DNA from: Streptomyces hayashii
GTDB taxonomy: Bacteria > Actinomycetota > Actinomycetes > Streptomycetales > Streptomycetaceae
Assembly: GCF_024539815.1 (NCBI RefSeq)
Contig: NZ_JAHHIU010000120.1
Span: 1 to 43,245, forward strand
DNA: 43,245 nucleotides
Direction of reading: 5' to 3'
Below are positions 26,824 to 34,700 of the stretch, piece by piece. Each line of letters starts with the position of its first letter. Positions within the stretch are counted from its first letter, which is position 1. The translations under genes were made by a program, and so were the position numbers. The notes under the pieces are model-generated. The model searched no databases, was not told the origin of the DNA, and was given only the letters and a program-made list of their open reading frames with translations.

Positions 26824-27006
26824 CCCGGCGGCGTGGGCAACACCCACAAGGATCCTGAGGCGTTCGCCCGCCTGATCCACGATGTCGAGACGAAGATCTT
26901 CGACGTCCTGCCGGACGAGACCTGGGTCTACCCGGGACACGGCGACGACACCACGCTGGGCGCCGAGCGGCCGCACCTTCCGCAGTGGCACGCGCGCGGG
27001 TGGTGA
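26824..27006 (+). pseudogene. displaced native 3' end of the MBL-fold gene
   Basis: From the CCCGG at 26824 the frame encodes PGGVGNTHKDPEAF...ETWVYPGHGDDTTLGAERPHLPQWHARGW and a TGA. This is the C-terminal third of the MBL-fold hydrolase whose first two thirds are at 22783-23261, including the final metal-binding PGHG. Upstream sequence in the same frame (MSAGDGCTAIVALRKEPSDDFGPVDPLG) is unrelated to the family and belongs to the element. The DNA differs from the substitute 3' end by roughly a quarter of positions by eye, so this is not a recent duplication. Confidence 0.85.
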
Positions 27007-27023
27007 GTTCCGTCCGAACAGGG

Positions 27024-27057
27024 CACGGGGCGCGCGTTGTCCTACGCGCGCCCCGTG
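27024..27057 (+). terminator. native MBL-gene terminator, stranded beyond the element
   Basis: CACGGGGCGCGCG (27024-27036) and CGCGCGCCCCGTG (27045-27057) form a perfect 13-bp stem with an 8-nt loop, 17 nt after the displaced native stop codon. Its position supports the idea that 26824-27006 is the original end of the gene. Confidence 0.75.
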
Positions 27058-27303
27058 TGAACGGTACGCACGCGCCCACGCCTTGAGCGCGCTCCCGGCG
27101 CACGTGGTTGCGCGGTCAACTGGTGGCAGCCCCGCGCGGGATGACGGCTCCGGCGCGGAAGGGCCGCCGGTCCACGATCCCCGCCCTCGGCCGGCGGCCC
27201 GGGCCCCCCGACGTGTTCACGAGAACGCAACACCCGTTCCCAGAATGCGGACAGATGATGGTGTGACCTCGACAAACAGGCGTTTCGCTGCCACTCTCCC
27301 GCC

Positions 27304-28188
27304 ATGCACCTCGCCCCTCGTGTACTGCGCCGCGCCGTCGCCGGCGCCACCGTGGCCCTCCTCGCGACCGCCGTGGGCTGCGCCCCGCAGCCGGAGGAGA
27401 AGGCGGCCTCCACGCCCTCCGGTTCGCGCGCGAGCGCCTGCGCCAAGGGCAAGCTGGCGACCGAGACCTCGGGGAAGCTGACCATCGCCACCGACGAGCC
27501 CGCGTACGAGCCGTGGTTCAAGGACGACAAGCCGTCCGACGGCAAGGGCTTCGAGTCCGCGGTGGCCTACGCGGTGGCTCAGCAGCTCGGTTACGACAAG
27601 AGCGCCGTGGTCTGGCAGAGCGTGCCGTTCAACAAGGCCTTCGCGCCGGGTGCGAAGACCTTCGACTTCGACATCAACCAGGTCTCGATCAGCGACGAAC
27701 GCAAGAAGGCCGTGGACTTCTCCTCCGGCTACTACGACGTGCGCCAGGCCGTCATCGCCCTGAAAGGCTCCAAGGCCGCCAAGGCGACGACCGTCGCGGA
27801 CCTGAAGGGTCTCAAGCTCGGCGCCCAGGTCGGCACGACGAGCCTCGACTACATCGACGACGTGGTGAAGCCGACCGGGGACCCCGCCGTCTACGCCAAG
27901 AACGACCAGGCCAAGTCGGCTCTGAAGAACGGGCAGGTCGACGCCATCGTGGTCGATCTGCCGACCGCCTTCTACATCACCGCCGCCGAGGTCACCGACG
28001 CCGAGATCGTCGGCCAGTTCGAGAACCAGGGGGCCGCGCCCGAGCAGTTCGGGCTGGTCCTCGACAAGGGCAGCGCCCTCACGCCCTGTGTGACCGCGGC
28101 CGTCGACGCGCTCCGCGAGAACGGCACCCTGGCGAAGCTCGAACAGCAGTGGCTCTCCGACGCCGTCGACGCCCCGGTGCTCAAGTGA
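27304..28188 (+). CDS. amino-acid ABC transporter substrate-binding lipoprotein
   Basis: A 294-residue extracellular receptor of a polar amino-acid importer (SBP_bac_3 family). It has an N-terminal lipoprotein signal ending in AVGC, placing the lipid-modified Cys at residue 26. The two-lobe fold is indicated by LTIATDEPAYEPW, GFESAVAYAVAQQLGY, FDFDINQVSISDERKKAVDFSSGYYDVRQAV and KLGAQVGTTSLDYI. The ligand is probably an amino acid or related compound. The stop overlaps the permease GTG (GTGA). The 246 bp between the stranded MBL terminator and the ATG should hold its promoter; a TCGACA at about 27269 is the only -35-like element seen. Confidence 0.92.
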   Translation: MHLAPRVLRRAVAGATVALLATAVGCAPQPEEKAASTPSGSRASACAKGKLATETSGKLTIATDEPAYEPWFKDDKPSDGKGFESAVAYAVAQQLGYDKSAVVWQSVPFNKAFAPGAKTFDFDINQVSISDERKKAVDFSSGYYDVRQAVIALKGSKAAKATTVADLKGLKLGAQVGTTSLDYIDDVVKPTGDPAVYAKNDQAKSALKNGQVDAIVVDLPTAFYITAAEVTDAEIVGQFENQGAAPEQFGLVLDKGSALTPCVTAAVDALRENGTLAKLEQQWLSDAVDAPVLK

Positions 28189-29102
28189 CGGTCACGGAAC
28201 AGGAGTCCGGACCTGAGGGCTCGGACGACGAGGGCGACATGCCAGGAGCCGGCGCGGCCTACACCCCGTCGCCGCGGCGGCTGGAGCGCGAGCGCCACCG
28301 GCGCACGCGGGCCCGCCGCGCCACCGCGATCGCCGCGCTGTCGACCCTGGTCACCGGCGTCGTCCTCTACTTCGTCGTCGTCAGCGCGCCCGGCTGGCCG
28401 CGTACCAAGGAGACCTTCTTCAACGGGCATTACGCGCGCGAGGCGCTCCCGAAGGTCCTCGAAGGGCTGTGGCTGAACGTCCGGCTGCTGCTGGTGTGCG
28501 GGGTCGCCGTGCTGGTGCTCGGCATGCTCATCGCCGTCGCCCGCACCCTGCGCGGCCCCGTGTTCTTCCCGCTGCGGGCGCTGGCGGCGGCGTACACGGA
28601 CTTCTTCCGCGGTCTGCCGCTGATCATCAACCTGATGATCGTGGTCCTGGGCGTCCCGGCGCTGCGTCTGCAGGGCGTGACGGTCGACCCGGTGTGGCTC
28701 GGCGGCACGGCGCTGACGCTGACGTACTCGGCGTACGTCGCCGAGGTGTTCCGCGCCGGCATCGAGTCCGTGCACCCCTCGCAGCGCGCGGCGGCCCGCT
28801 CGCTGGGCCTGTCCAACCGGCAGGCGCTGCGGTACGTGGTGCTCCCCCAGGCAGTGCGCCGCCAGGTGCCGCCGCTGCTCAACGACCTGGTGTCGCTGCA
28901 GAAGGACACCGGTCTCGTCTCGATCGGCGGCGCGATCGACGCCGTCCGTGCGGCGGACATCATCGTGGGCCGCAGCCTCAACTACACGCCGTACATCGTG
29001 GCGGGGCTGGTCTTCGTCGCCCTCACCATTCCGATGACCCGTTTCACGGACTGGGTGACGGCCCGGATGGACCGCCGGCGCACTCAGGGAGGAACGACAT
29101 GA
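28185..29102 (+). CDS. amino-acid ABC transporter permease
   Basis: A 305-residue inner-membrane permease of the HisM/GlnP type. A charged cytoplasmic N-terminus of about 45 residues precedes the first helix (ATAIAALSTLVTGVVLYFVVV), followed by four or five more membrane segments. The EAA loop that contacts the ATPase is clear: EVFRAGIESVHPSQRAAARSLGLS. GTG start overlaps the receptor stop; the stop overlaps the ATPase start in ATGA, so the three genes are one translationally coupled operon. Confidence 0.93.
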   Translation: MTVTEQESGPEGSDDEGDMPGAGAAYTPSPRRLERERHRRTRARRATAIAALSTLVTGVVLYFVVVSAPGWPRTKETFFNGHYAREALPKVLEGLWLNVRLLLVCGVAVLVLGMLIAVARTLRGPVFFPLRALAAAYTDFFRGLPLIINLMIVVLGVPALRLQGVTVDPVWLGGTALTLTYSAYVAEVFRAGIESVHPSQRAAARSLGLSNRQALRYVVLPQAVRRQVPPLLNDLVSLQKDTGLVSIGGAIDAVRAADIIVGRSLNYTPYIVAGLVFVALTIPMTRFTDWVTARMDRRRTQGGTT

Positions 29103-29851
29103 GCGACGCCCCGGTGCTGCGGATGGAGTCCGTCCGCAAGACCTTCGGCGATTCCGTCGTCCTGCGCGACGTCGATCTGGACGTCGCCCCGCACACGGTG
29201 ACCGCGCTGATCGGCGCCTCCGGCTCCGGCAAGTCCACCCTGCTGCGCTGCGCCAACCTGCTGGAGGACGTCGACGACGGCGCGATCTGGCTGGACGGTG
29301 AGGAGATCACCGACCCGCGCGTGGACCAGGACGCGGTACGGCGGAGGATCGGCGTCGTCTTCCAGGCGTACAACCTGTTTCCGCACATGACGGTGCTGGA
29401 GAACGTCACGCTCGCCCCGCGCCGGGTGCACGGCGTCGCGCGCGCGGAGGCCGAGGGACACGCCAGGGAGCTTCTGGAGCGGCTCGGGCTGGGCGGCAGG
29501 GCGGGTGAGTACCCCGACCGGCTCAGCGGCGGTCAGCAGCAGCGGGTGGCCATCGTGCGCGCCCTCGCCGTGCGTCCCCGGCTGCTGCTGCTCGACGAGA
29601 TCACCGCGGCCCTCGACCCGGAGCTGGTGGGCGAGGTCCTCGACGTCGTCCGCGATCTGAAGGGGGACGGCATGACCATGGTCCTGGCCACCCATGAGAT
29701 GGGCTTCGCGCGCGAGGTGGCCGACCAGGTGTGCTTCCTGGACGCGGGCGTCGTGCTGGAGCGCGGCACCGCCGAGCAGGTCTTCGCCGACCCGCAGCAG
29801 GAGCGCACCCAGCGCTTCCTGCGGCGGATCGTGAAAGCCGGACGACTGTGA
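29099..29851 (+). CDS. amino-acid ABC transporter ATP-binding protein
   Basis: The 250-residue ATPase that powers the importer. Walker A GASGSGKST at 39-47, Q-loop VFQAYNLFPHMTV, signature LSGGQQQR, Walker B RLLLLDEI, D-loop and switch His in ATHEMGF are all in order, as in GlnQ/HisP-type proteins. The usual DEPTSALDP is here DEITAALDPE, a change seen in a subgroup of amino-acid transporters. A strong terminator shared with aroQ follows. Confidence 0.95.
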   Translation: MSDAPVLRMESVRKTFGDSVVLRDVDLDVAPHTVTALIGASGSGKSTLLRCANLLEDVDDGAIWLDGEEITDPRVDQDAVRRRIGVVFQAYNLFPHMTVLENVTLAPRRVHGVARAEAEGHARELLERLGLGGRAGEYPDRLSGGQQQRVAIVRALAVRPRLLLLDEITAALDPELVGEVLDVVRDLKGDGMTMVLATHEMGFAREVADQVCFLDAGVVLERGTAEQVFADPQQERTQRFLRRIVKAGRL

Positions 29852-29861
29852 CCGGAGGCAG

Positions 29862-29894
29862 GTAAGGACCGTCGTCCTGGACGACGGTCCTTAC
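29862..29894. terminator. bidirectional terminator overlapping the aroQ stop
   Basis: GTAAGGACCGTCGTCC (29862-29877) and GGACGACGGTCCTTAC (29879-29894) are perfect 16-nt arms separated by one base. The structure lies between the convergent ABC operon and aroQ, and its right arm includes the TAA stop of aroQ (29891-29893). Confidence 0.85.
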
Positions 29895-30364
29895 GCGTCG
29901 GCCTTCCCCGCGCCGGCCAGCGCCGCCACGCGCTCGACGCCGAACACGTAGCCCTGCACCCCGCAGCCGGCGATGACGCCGTCGGCGCGCAGCGAGACGT
30001 ACGAGTGGTGCCGGAACGACTCGCGCCGGTGGATGTTCGAGATGTGGACCTCCAGCACCGGCAGGCCGTCGCAGGCGTTGAGCGCGTCCAGGATCGCCAC
30101 CGAGGTGTGCGAGTAGGCGCCCGGATTGATCACGACGCCGCAGTGGTGCAGCCGCGCCTCGTGGATCCAGTCGACCAATTCGCCCTCGTGGTTGGACTGG
30201 CGGAAGTCCACCGTGCCGCCGTGTGCGGCCGCCGCCTCGGCGCACATCGCCTCGACGTCGGCGAGCGTGTCGGTGCCGTAGATCTCCGGCTGGCGCTTGC
30301 CCAGGAGGTTCAGGTTGGGGCCGTTGAGGATCATGATCGGGGCGTTGGCCAGGGTGCGGGGCAC
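29891..30364 (-). CDS. aroQ: type II 3-dehydroquinate dehydratase
   Basis: Dehydrates 3-dehydroquinate to 3-dehydroshikimate, the third shikimate-pathway step, or acts in quinate catabolism. At 157 residues it has the size of the dodecameric type II enzyme. Key residues are visible: GPNLNLLGKRQPEIYG with Arg24 and catalytic Tyr29, INPGAYSHTS, and EVHISN with His107. GTG start with GGAGG 4 nt upstream. Divergently placed to an MHS-family transporter, which hints at shikimate or quinate use. It stands alone rather than in an aro cluster. Confidence 0.96.
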   Translation of the reverse strand: MPRTLANAPIMILNGPNLNLLGKRQPEIYGTDTLADVEAMCAEAAAAHGGTVDFRQSNHEGELVDWIHEARLHHCGVVINPGAYSHTSVAILDALNACDGLPVLEVHISNIHRRESFRHHSYVSLRADGVIAGCGVQGYVFGVERVAALAGAGKADA

Positions 30365-30659
30365 GGTTCCTCCGGTCCGTTCGGGAGCGGCCCGTCGAGG
30401 ACCGCCGCTCGGACCGGTCTATCACGGTGAATCCGCAGGGCAGCAGCCCGTGTCCCCCGGCATGCCGATGCCCGCGCACCCTCCGAAGCCGTCGCCCGGC
30501 GACCGCACGGCCGTCGTCCCGCCCTCCTCGGATCTGTCCGCCTCACCGTGCTCGACGGTCGCGCGCGGCGCCTCACCGTGACCTGCCGAGCCCCCGCCCT
30601 GCGGCCCGCGCCCCCGGACGCTCCCGTAACCCGCGATCAGCGTGCGTGGTTGACGTCGC

Positions 30660-31964
30660 ATGCACGACGTACGCACCGTGAAGGCGCCCTCCATGCCCCG
30701 GCTCGCGGCCGCCTCGCTCGCGGGGACGGCCATCGAGTTCTACGACTTCTTCGTCTACGGGACCGCGGCCGCGCTGGTCCTGGGGCCGCTGTTCTTCCCG
30801 ACGTTCTCGCCGCTGGCGGGGACGCTGGCCGCGTTCGCGACGTTCGGCGTGGGCTTCGTGGCACGGCCGCTGGGGGCGGTGCTCTTCGGGCACGTCGGGG
30901 ACCGGCGCGGGCGACGACCGGTCCTCGTCGTCTCGCTGCTGCTGACCGGCGCCTCCACGGTCGCGGTGGGCTGTGTGCCGGTGTACGACTCGATCGGGGC
31001 GGCCGCCCCTCTGCTGCTGCTCGTGCTGCGTTTCCTGCAGGGACTGGGGCTCGGCGGGGAGTGGGGCGGCGCGGTGCTGCTGACCGCGGAGCACGCACCC
31101 GCCGAGCGGCGCGCACTGTGGTCGAGCTTTCCGCAGGTCGGTCCGGCGGTGGGGTTCCTGCTCGCCAACGGAACGGTGCTGGCCCTGTCGGCCACGCTGA
31201 CCGAGGCGCAGTTCGCGCGCTGGGGATGGCGGGTGCCGTTCTGGGCCGCCGGAGTGCTCGCCCTGTGCGGGCTGTGGCTGCGCGCGTCACTGCCGGAGAG
31301 CCCCCGGTTCCTGGAGATCGACGACCACGCGCGCGTGCCGCTCGCCGAGGTCGCGCGCGAGCACTGGAGGCTCGTCCTGCTGACCGCGGGCGCGCTCGCC
31401 GTGGGGTACGCGATCTTCTACGCCGTGACGACCTGGTCCCTGGCGTACGCGACCGAACGACTGGGCGTCAGCCGCACGGTGATGCTGGCCTGCATCATGG
31501 GCGCCGTGGTGGTGAAGGGGGCTCTGACACCGGTGATGGCGCTGCTCGGCGACCGGTTCGGCCGAAGGCCGCTGTGTCTGGCGGGCTGCGCGGCGGCCGC
31601 GTTGTGGATGCTGCCGATGGTCGCACTGCTCGCGACCGGCGAGCCGCTGCCGATGTTCCTGGGGATCCTGGGCGCGCTGGTCGCGTTCGTCACGATGTTC
31701 GCGGTGATCGCGGCCTATCTGCCGGAGCTGTACCCCTCGCGGGTGCGCTGCACGGGCGCGGCGGTCGGGTACAACCTGGGCGGGGTCCTCGGAGGTGCGC
31801 TCACGCCGATCGTGGCGACGGCGCTCGCGGAGCGCTCGGGCCCGGTCCCCTGGGGTGTGGGCGCGTATCTGACCGGGGTCGCCCTGCTCAGCCTGGGCTG
31901 TTTCGCGCTGCTTCCGGAGACCCGTCCGGCGCCGGCGACCGGCGCGCAGCCGGTCACGGATTGA
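30660..31964 (+). CDS. MHS-family MFS transporter (ShiA/ProP-like)
   Basis: A 434-residue, twelve-helix proton symporter of the metabolite:H+ symporter branch of the MFS. The family hallmarks are present: AGTAIEFYDFFVYGTAAALV at helix 1, GDRRGRRPVL in the first loop, RFLQGLGLGGEWGGAVLL, GDRFGRRPL in the second half and a C-terminal YLPELYPSRVRCTG. Members import shikimate, alpha-ketoglutarate, citrate, proline/betaine and similar acids; the neighbouring aroQ makes shikimate/quinate an attractive guess only. No Shine-Dalgarno precedes the ATG; the Met at codon 12 is an alternative start. The last 11 bp overlap the convergent antiporter gene. Confidence 0.88.
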   Translation: MHDVRTVKAPSMPRLAAASLAGTAIEFYDFFVYGTAAALVLGPLFFPTFSPLAGTLAAFATFGVGFVARPLGAVLFGHVGDRRGRRPVLVVSLLLTGASTVAVGCVPVYDSIGAAAPLLLLVLRFLQGLGLGGEWGGAVLLTAEHAPAERRALWSSFPQVGPAVGFLLANGTVLALSATLTEAQFARWGWRVPFWAAGVLALCGLWLRASLPESPRFLEIDDHARVPLAEVAREHWRLVLLTAGALAVGYAIFYAVTTWSLAYATERLGVSRTVMLACIMGAVVVKGALTPVMALLGDRFGRRPLCLAGCAAAALWMLPMVALLATGEPLPMFLGILGALVAFVTMFAVIAAYLPELYPSRVRCTGAAVGYNLGGVLGGALTPIVATALAERSGPVPWGVGAYLTGVALLSLGCFALLPETRPAPATGAQPVTD

Positions 31965-33054
31965 TCGCCAGCTCCAGATACGCCGCGAAGAGCACGAGGT
32001 GGACGCCGCCCTGCAGCGGCGTGGCCCGGCCGGGGACCACGGTCAGCGAGCTGACCACGACCGTCAGCGCGAGCAGCACCGTGTAGGTGGAGCCGAGGCC
32101 GAGGACGAGCGGTCCGGAGAGCCAGAAGGAGGCCAGCGCGACGGCGGGGACGGTCAGGCCGATGCTGGCCATCGCGGAGCCGAGTGCGAGGTTGAGGCTG
32201 GTCTGCACCCGGTCGCGGCGTGCGGAGCGCAGCGCGGCGATGGTCTCGGGGAGCAGCACGAGCAGCGCGATGATCACGCCGACGACGGCGTGATGGAGTC
32301 CGGCGGTCTCCACCGCCGACTCGATGGTGGGCGAGACGCCCTTGGCGAGACCCACCACGCCGATCAGGGCGAGGCCGAGCAGGCCGAGGCTGACGAGCGC
32401 GGTCCGGGAGGTCGGGACGGCGGCGTGGTCGTCCTCGGTGATCACCTCCCCCTGCCGGGTGATCGGCAGGAAGTAGTCGCGGTGGCGGACGGTCTGCGTC
32501 GTCACGAACAGGCCGTAAAGGCTCAGCGAGGACACGGCGGCGAAGGTGAGCTGTACGTCGGAGAACTCCGGGCCGGGTCTGCTGGTGGTGAAGGTCGGCA
32601 GGACCAGGCTGAGCGTCGCCAGGGTCGCGACGGTGGCCAGGGCGGCGCCGGTGCCCTCAGAGTTGAAGACGGCCGTGCCGTGGCGCAGGGAGGCGACCAG
32701 CAGGCACAGGCCGACGATGCCGTTGCAGGTGATCATCACGGCGGCGAAGACCGTGTCCCTGGCCAGGGTCGCGCTCTTGTCCCCGCCGTCCGCCATCAGA
32801 GTGACGATCAGGGCGACTTCGATGATCGTCACGGCGACCGCGAGGACGAGGGAGCCGAACGGCTCCCCCACCCGGTGGGCGACGACCTCCGCGTGGTGCA
32901 CGGCGGCCAGGACGGCTCCGGCGAGGACCGGTGTCACCAGGGCGACGACCGCGCCGGGCAGGTCGCGTCCCCAGGTCAGGCCCAGCAGGGCGACCGCCAG
33001 CACCGGTACGAGGGACGTCCACCGGGCCGCGACCGACGTGAGCCGAGCGATCAT
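31954..33054 (-). CDS. ChaA-type Ca2+(Na+)/H+ antiporter
   Basis: A 366-residue membrane protein, the same length as E. coli ChaA, with about eleven helices and the internal duplication of the CaCA cation/proton exchanger superfamily. Both alpha-repeats have their acidic helix: GSLVLAVAVTIIEVALIVTLM in the first half and GVIIALLVLLPETIAALRSARRD in the second, with the membrane-embedded glutamates that bind the cation. It likely expels Ca2+ or Na+/K+ at alkaline pH. The ATG at 33054 lies 12 nt after a perfect 16-bp hairpin; no Shine-Dalgarno is seen. Next to TerC and Ca2+-binding TerD genes, consistent with a cation-homeostasis block. Confidence 0.9.
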   Translation of the reverse strand: MIARLTSVAARWTSLVPVLAVALLGLTWGRDLPGAVVALVTPVLAGAVLAAVHHAEVVAHRVGEPFGSLVLAVAVTIIEVALIVTLMADGGDKSATLARDTVFAAVMITCNGIVGLCLLVASLRHGTAVFNSEGTGAALATVATLATLSLVLPTFTTSRPGPEFSDVQLTFAAVSSLSLYGLFVTTQTVRHRDYFLPITRQGEVITEDDHAAVPTSRTALVSLGLLGLALIGVVGLAKGVSPTIESAVETAGLHHAVVGVIIALLVLLPETIAALRSARRDRVQTSLNLALGSAMASIGLTVPAVALASFWLSGPLVLGLGSTYTVLLALTVVVSSLTVVPGRATPLQGGVHLVLFAAYLELAINP

Positions 33055-33066
33055 GCAGTGATCGTC

Positions 33067-33110
33067 GCAGAGCCGTACGGGCTCCGCATTTCCGGCCCGT
33101 ACGGCTCTGC
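33067..33110 (-). promoter_or_regulatory. 16-bp perfect hairpin upstream of the antiporter gene
   Basis: GCAGAGCCGTACGGGC (33067-33082) and GCCCGTACGGCTCTGC (33095-33110) enclose a 12-nt loop. It is 93 nt downstream of the small alpha/beta-barrel gene and only 12 nt upstream of the antiporter start, so it is a terminator of the former, a leader structure of the latter, or both. Confidence 0.7.
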
Positions 33111-33202
33111 GCGGCGCGGCTGACCTGTGCGTCCGGTGCGCCCGGTGTAGCCCGGTGAGCCCCCGACGCGGCCGATGCCGTCCCAGCCGGCGGCGGTCTA
33201 CG

Positions 33203-33517
33203 TCACCTGAAGTCGGCGGCGTCCACCACGTCGCAGTCGGTGAAGGACGGGGGCGTGGTGCACAGGGCGGCCATCGCCTGCGCGAACTTGCCCGTCTCGG
33301 GGTCGTCGCTGTTGCGCATGGCCTCCTCGTAGGAGTCGAATTCGACCACCACCAGGTAGCGGTCGGGCCGGCTCCTGTCCTTGAGCACGAGGCGGCGGAC
33401 CGGACCGCCGGGCCGGCCGGCAAGACGCTGATCCCCTTCCTCGCCGAGTGCCCGCATGTCGTCGATGCGGTCGGTCTCGAACTCCAGGATCTGCACGAAC
33501 CTCTGCGGTGTACTCAT
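33203..33517 (-). CDS. small dimeric alpha/beta-barrel protein
   Basis: A 104-residue protein with the pattern of a ferredoxin-like dimeric alpha/beta-barrel (FVQILEFETDRIDDMRAL... RRLVLKDRSRPDRYLVVVEFDSYEEAMRNSDDPETGKFAQAMAALC), the fold of small monooxygenases and ABM-domain proteins. The strand RYLVVVEFDSYEEAM is typical. No catalytic residues can be assigned, so its activity is unknown. The ATG at 33517 is chosen because GGAGG lies 4 nt upstream and the first strand follows directly. Stands between terC and the antiporter gene on the same strand. Confidence 0.8.
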   Translation of the reverse strand: MSTPQRFVQILEFETDRIDDMRALGEEGDQRLAGRPGGPVRRLVLKDRSRPDRYLVVVEFDSYEEAMRNSDDPETGKFAQAMAALCTTPPSFTDCDVVDAADFR

Positions 33518-33605
33518 GGTGCCTCCGGCCGGTCCGGCGCCCCCGGATGGGAAACGCCCACCACCCAACGAAGCACCGGGAGCGGTGCTCGGCAATTCGC
33601 CGCGC

Positions 33606-33623
33606 ACCGCCCCCGGGGGCGGT
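33606..33623 (-). terminator. hairpin after terC
   Basis: An 18-nt perfect palindrome ACCGCCCCC/GGGGGCGGT lies 20 nt after the terC stop codon. A second small hairpin AGCACCG-ggag-CGGTGCT follows at 33572-33589. Together they probably end the riboswitch-controlled terC transcript. Confidence 0.6.
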
Positions 33624-33643
33624 TGTTCCTACGTCGCCCGTGG

Positions 33644-34645
33644 TCAGGCCTCGATGCTGTCCTTCGGAGCGCTTTCGCTCCGGCTCTGCGCCGCCTCGTC
33701 CGCCGCCTTCTTCTTCGAGGCTCGCAGGCTGGTGATCGTCGTGACGATCAGGACGGAGCAGATCACGCCCAGGGACACCGGGATGCTGATCTCCGGGACG
33801 TCGACCCCGGACTCGTGCAGTGCGTGGAGCACCAGCTTCACGCCGATGAAGCCGAGGATGATCGACAGACCGTAGCTGAGGTGCACCAGCTTCCTCAGCA
33901 GGCCGCCGATGAGGAAGTACAGCTGCCGCAGACCCATCAGGGCGAACGCGTTGGCCGTGAAGACGATGTACGGGTCCTGCGTCAGGCCGAAGATCGCGGG
34001 GATCGAGTCCAGGGCGAAGAGCACGTCGGTCGTGCCGATCGCGAGCATGACGACCAGCATCGGGGTCATGACCCGCTTGCCGTTCTGCTCGATCCACAGC
34101 TTCGTGCCGTGGTAGCGGTCGGCGACTCCGAAGCGCTTCTCCACCGCCTTGAGCAGCTTGTTCTCCTCGAACTCCTCGTCCTCCTCGTCGGCCCGGGCCT
34201 CCTGGATGAGCTTCCAGGCGGTCCAGATCAGGAAGGCGCCGAAGAGGTAGAACACCCAGGCGAAGCTGGCGAGGATCGCGGCGCCCGCGGCGATGAAGAT
34301 GGCCCGCAGGACGAGCGCTATGAGGACGCCGACGAGCAGAACCCGCTGCTGGTACTGCGACGGGACCGCGAACTTCGCCATGATCAGGACGAAGACGAAG
34401 AGGTTGTCGACGCTGAGCGACTTCTCGGTGATGAAGCCGGCGAAGAACTCCCCGGCGGGCTCACCGCCGCCGAAGAGGAGCAGCCCGACCCCGAAGAGCC
34501 CGGCCAGAGCGATCCAGACGACGGTCCAGATCCCGGCTTCCTCGATGGACACGTCGTGCGGCTTGCGACCGATGAAGAAGTCGACCGCGATGAGGGCGGC
34601 AAGGCCCACGACGGTGAGGACCCATAGGGTCATGGAAACATCCAC
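33644..34645 (-). CDS. TerC-family integral membrane metal protein
   Basis: A 333-residue TerC/Alx-type membrane protein with about nine helices. Family members export or handle Mn2+ and are classically linked to tellurite resistance. The conserved acidic membrane motifs are visible: FFAGFITEKSLSVDNLFVFVLIM and MLAIGTTDVLFALDSIPAIFGLT, the aspartates being the presumed metal ligands. The GTG at 34645 is chosen: GGAGG lies 4 nt upstream, and that site is the one masked in the riboswitch off-state. The in-frame ATG at 34633 would leave the site 16 nt away. Controlled by a yybP-ykoY riboswitch, so Mn2+ efflux is the likely job. Confidence 0.92.
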   Translation of the reverse strand: MDVSMTLWVLTVVGLAALIAVDFFIGRKPHDVSIEEAGIWTVVWIALAGLFGVGLLLFGGGEPAGEFFAGFITEKSLSVDNLFVFVLIMAKFAVPSQYQQRVLLVGVLIALVLRAIFIAAGAAILASFAWVFYLFGAFLIWTAWKLIQEARADEEDEEFEENKLLKAVEKRFGVADRYHGTKLWIEQNGKRVMTPMLVVMLAIGTTDVLFALDSIPAIFGLTQDPYIVFTANAFALMGLRQLYFLIGGLLRKLVHLSYGLSIILGFIGVKLVLHALHESGVDVPEISIPVSLGVICSVLIVTTITSLRASKKKAADEAAQSRSESAPKDSIEA

Positions 34646-34649
34646 TGCG

Positions 34650-34700
34650 CCTCCGGCAGTACGTAACGGCAGGTAATCAGCGTCGTTGCGCTGCCGGAGG
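34650..34700 (-). promoter_or_regulatory. Shine-Dalgarno-sequestering helix of the terC leader
   Basis: On the minus strand CCTCCGGCAG, the 3' strand of the riboswitch P1 helix with its extension (34691-34700), is perfectly complementary over 10 nt to CTGCCGGAGG (34650-34659), which contains the terC ribosome binding site. The same CCTCCG can alternatively pair with CGGAGG of P1. This is a classical mutually exclusive expression platform. Confidence 0.75.

Larger units (their letters stand above)
23262..26828. mobile_element. remnant of an integrative element inserted in the MBL gene
   Basis: The MBL gene is continuous up to the CCCGG at 23257-23261. The native 3' part resumes at the CCCGG at 26824-26828, followed by the native terminator (27024-27057). 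The ~3.57 kb between starts with a substitute 3' end for the gene and carries an orphan membrane protein, a NUDIX gene, a toxin-antitoxin pair and a broken ORF. Shared sequence at the two junctions is very short (CCCGG, then GGC after one different base), which suits a serine-recombinase attL/attR rather than the long identity of tyrosine integrases. No integrase is present, so it is inferred to be a deletion derivative. Confidence 0.7.

Noticed and set aside
23262..26828. Insertion sequence or transposon as the cause of the MBL gene split
   Set aside because: No terminal inverted repeats, target-site duplication or transposase are visible, and the substitute 3' end is a hallmark of site-specific integration instead.
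30427..30659. Short plus-strand frames between aroQ and the MHS transporter
   Set aside because: Proline/arginine-rich frames without a ribosome binding site or a recognisable family; treated as non-coding spacer.
33067..33110. Second yybP-ykoY riboswitch upstream of the antiporter
   Set aside because: The hairpin lacks the GGGGAGTA and CGTCAAT loop sequences; it is a simple stem-loop.
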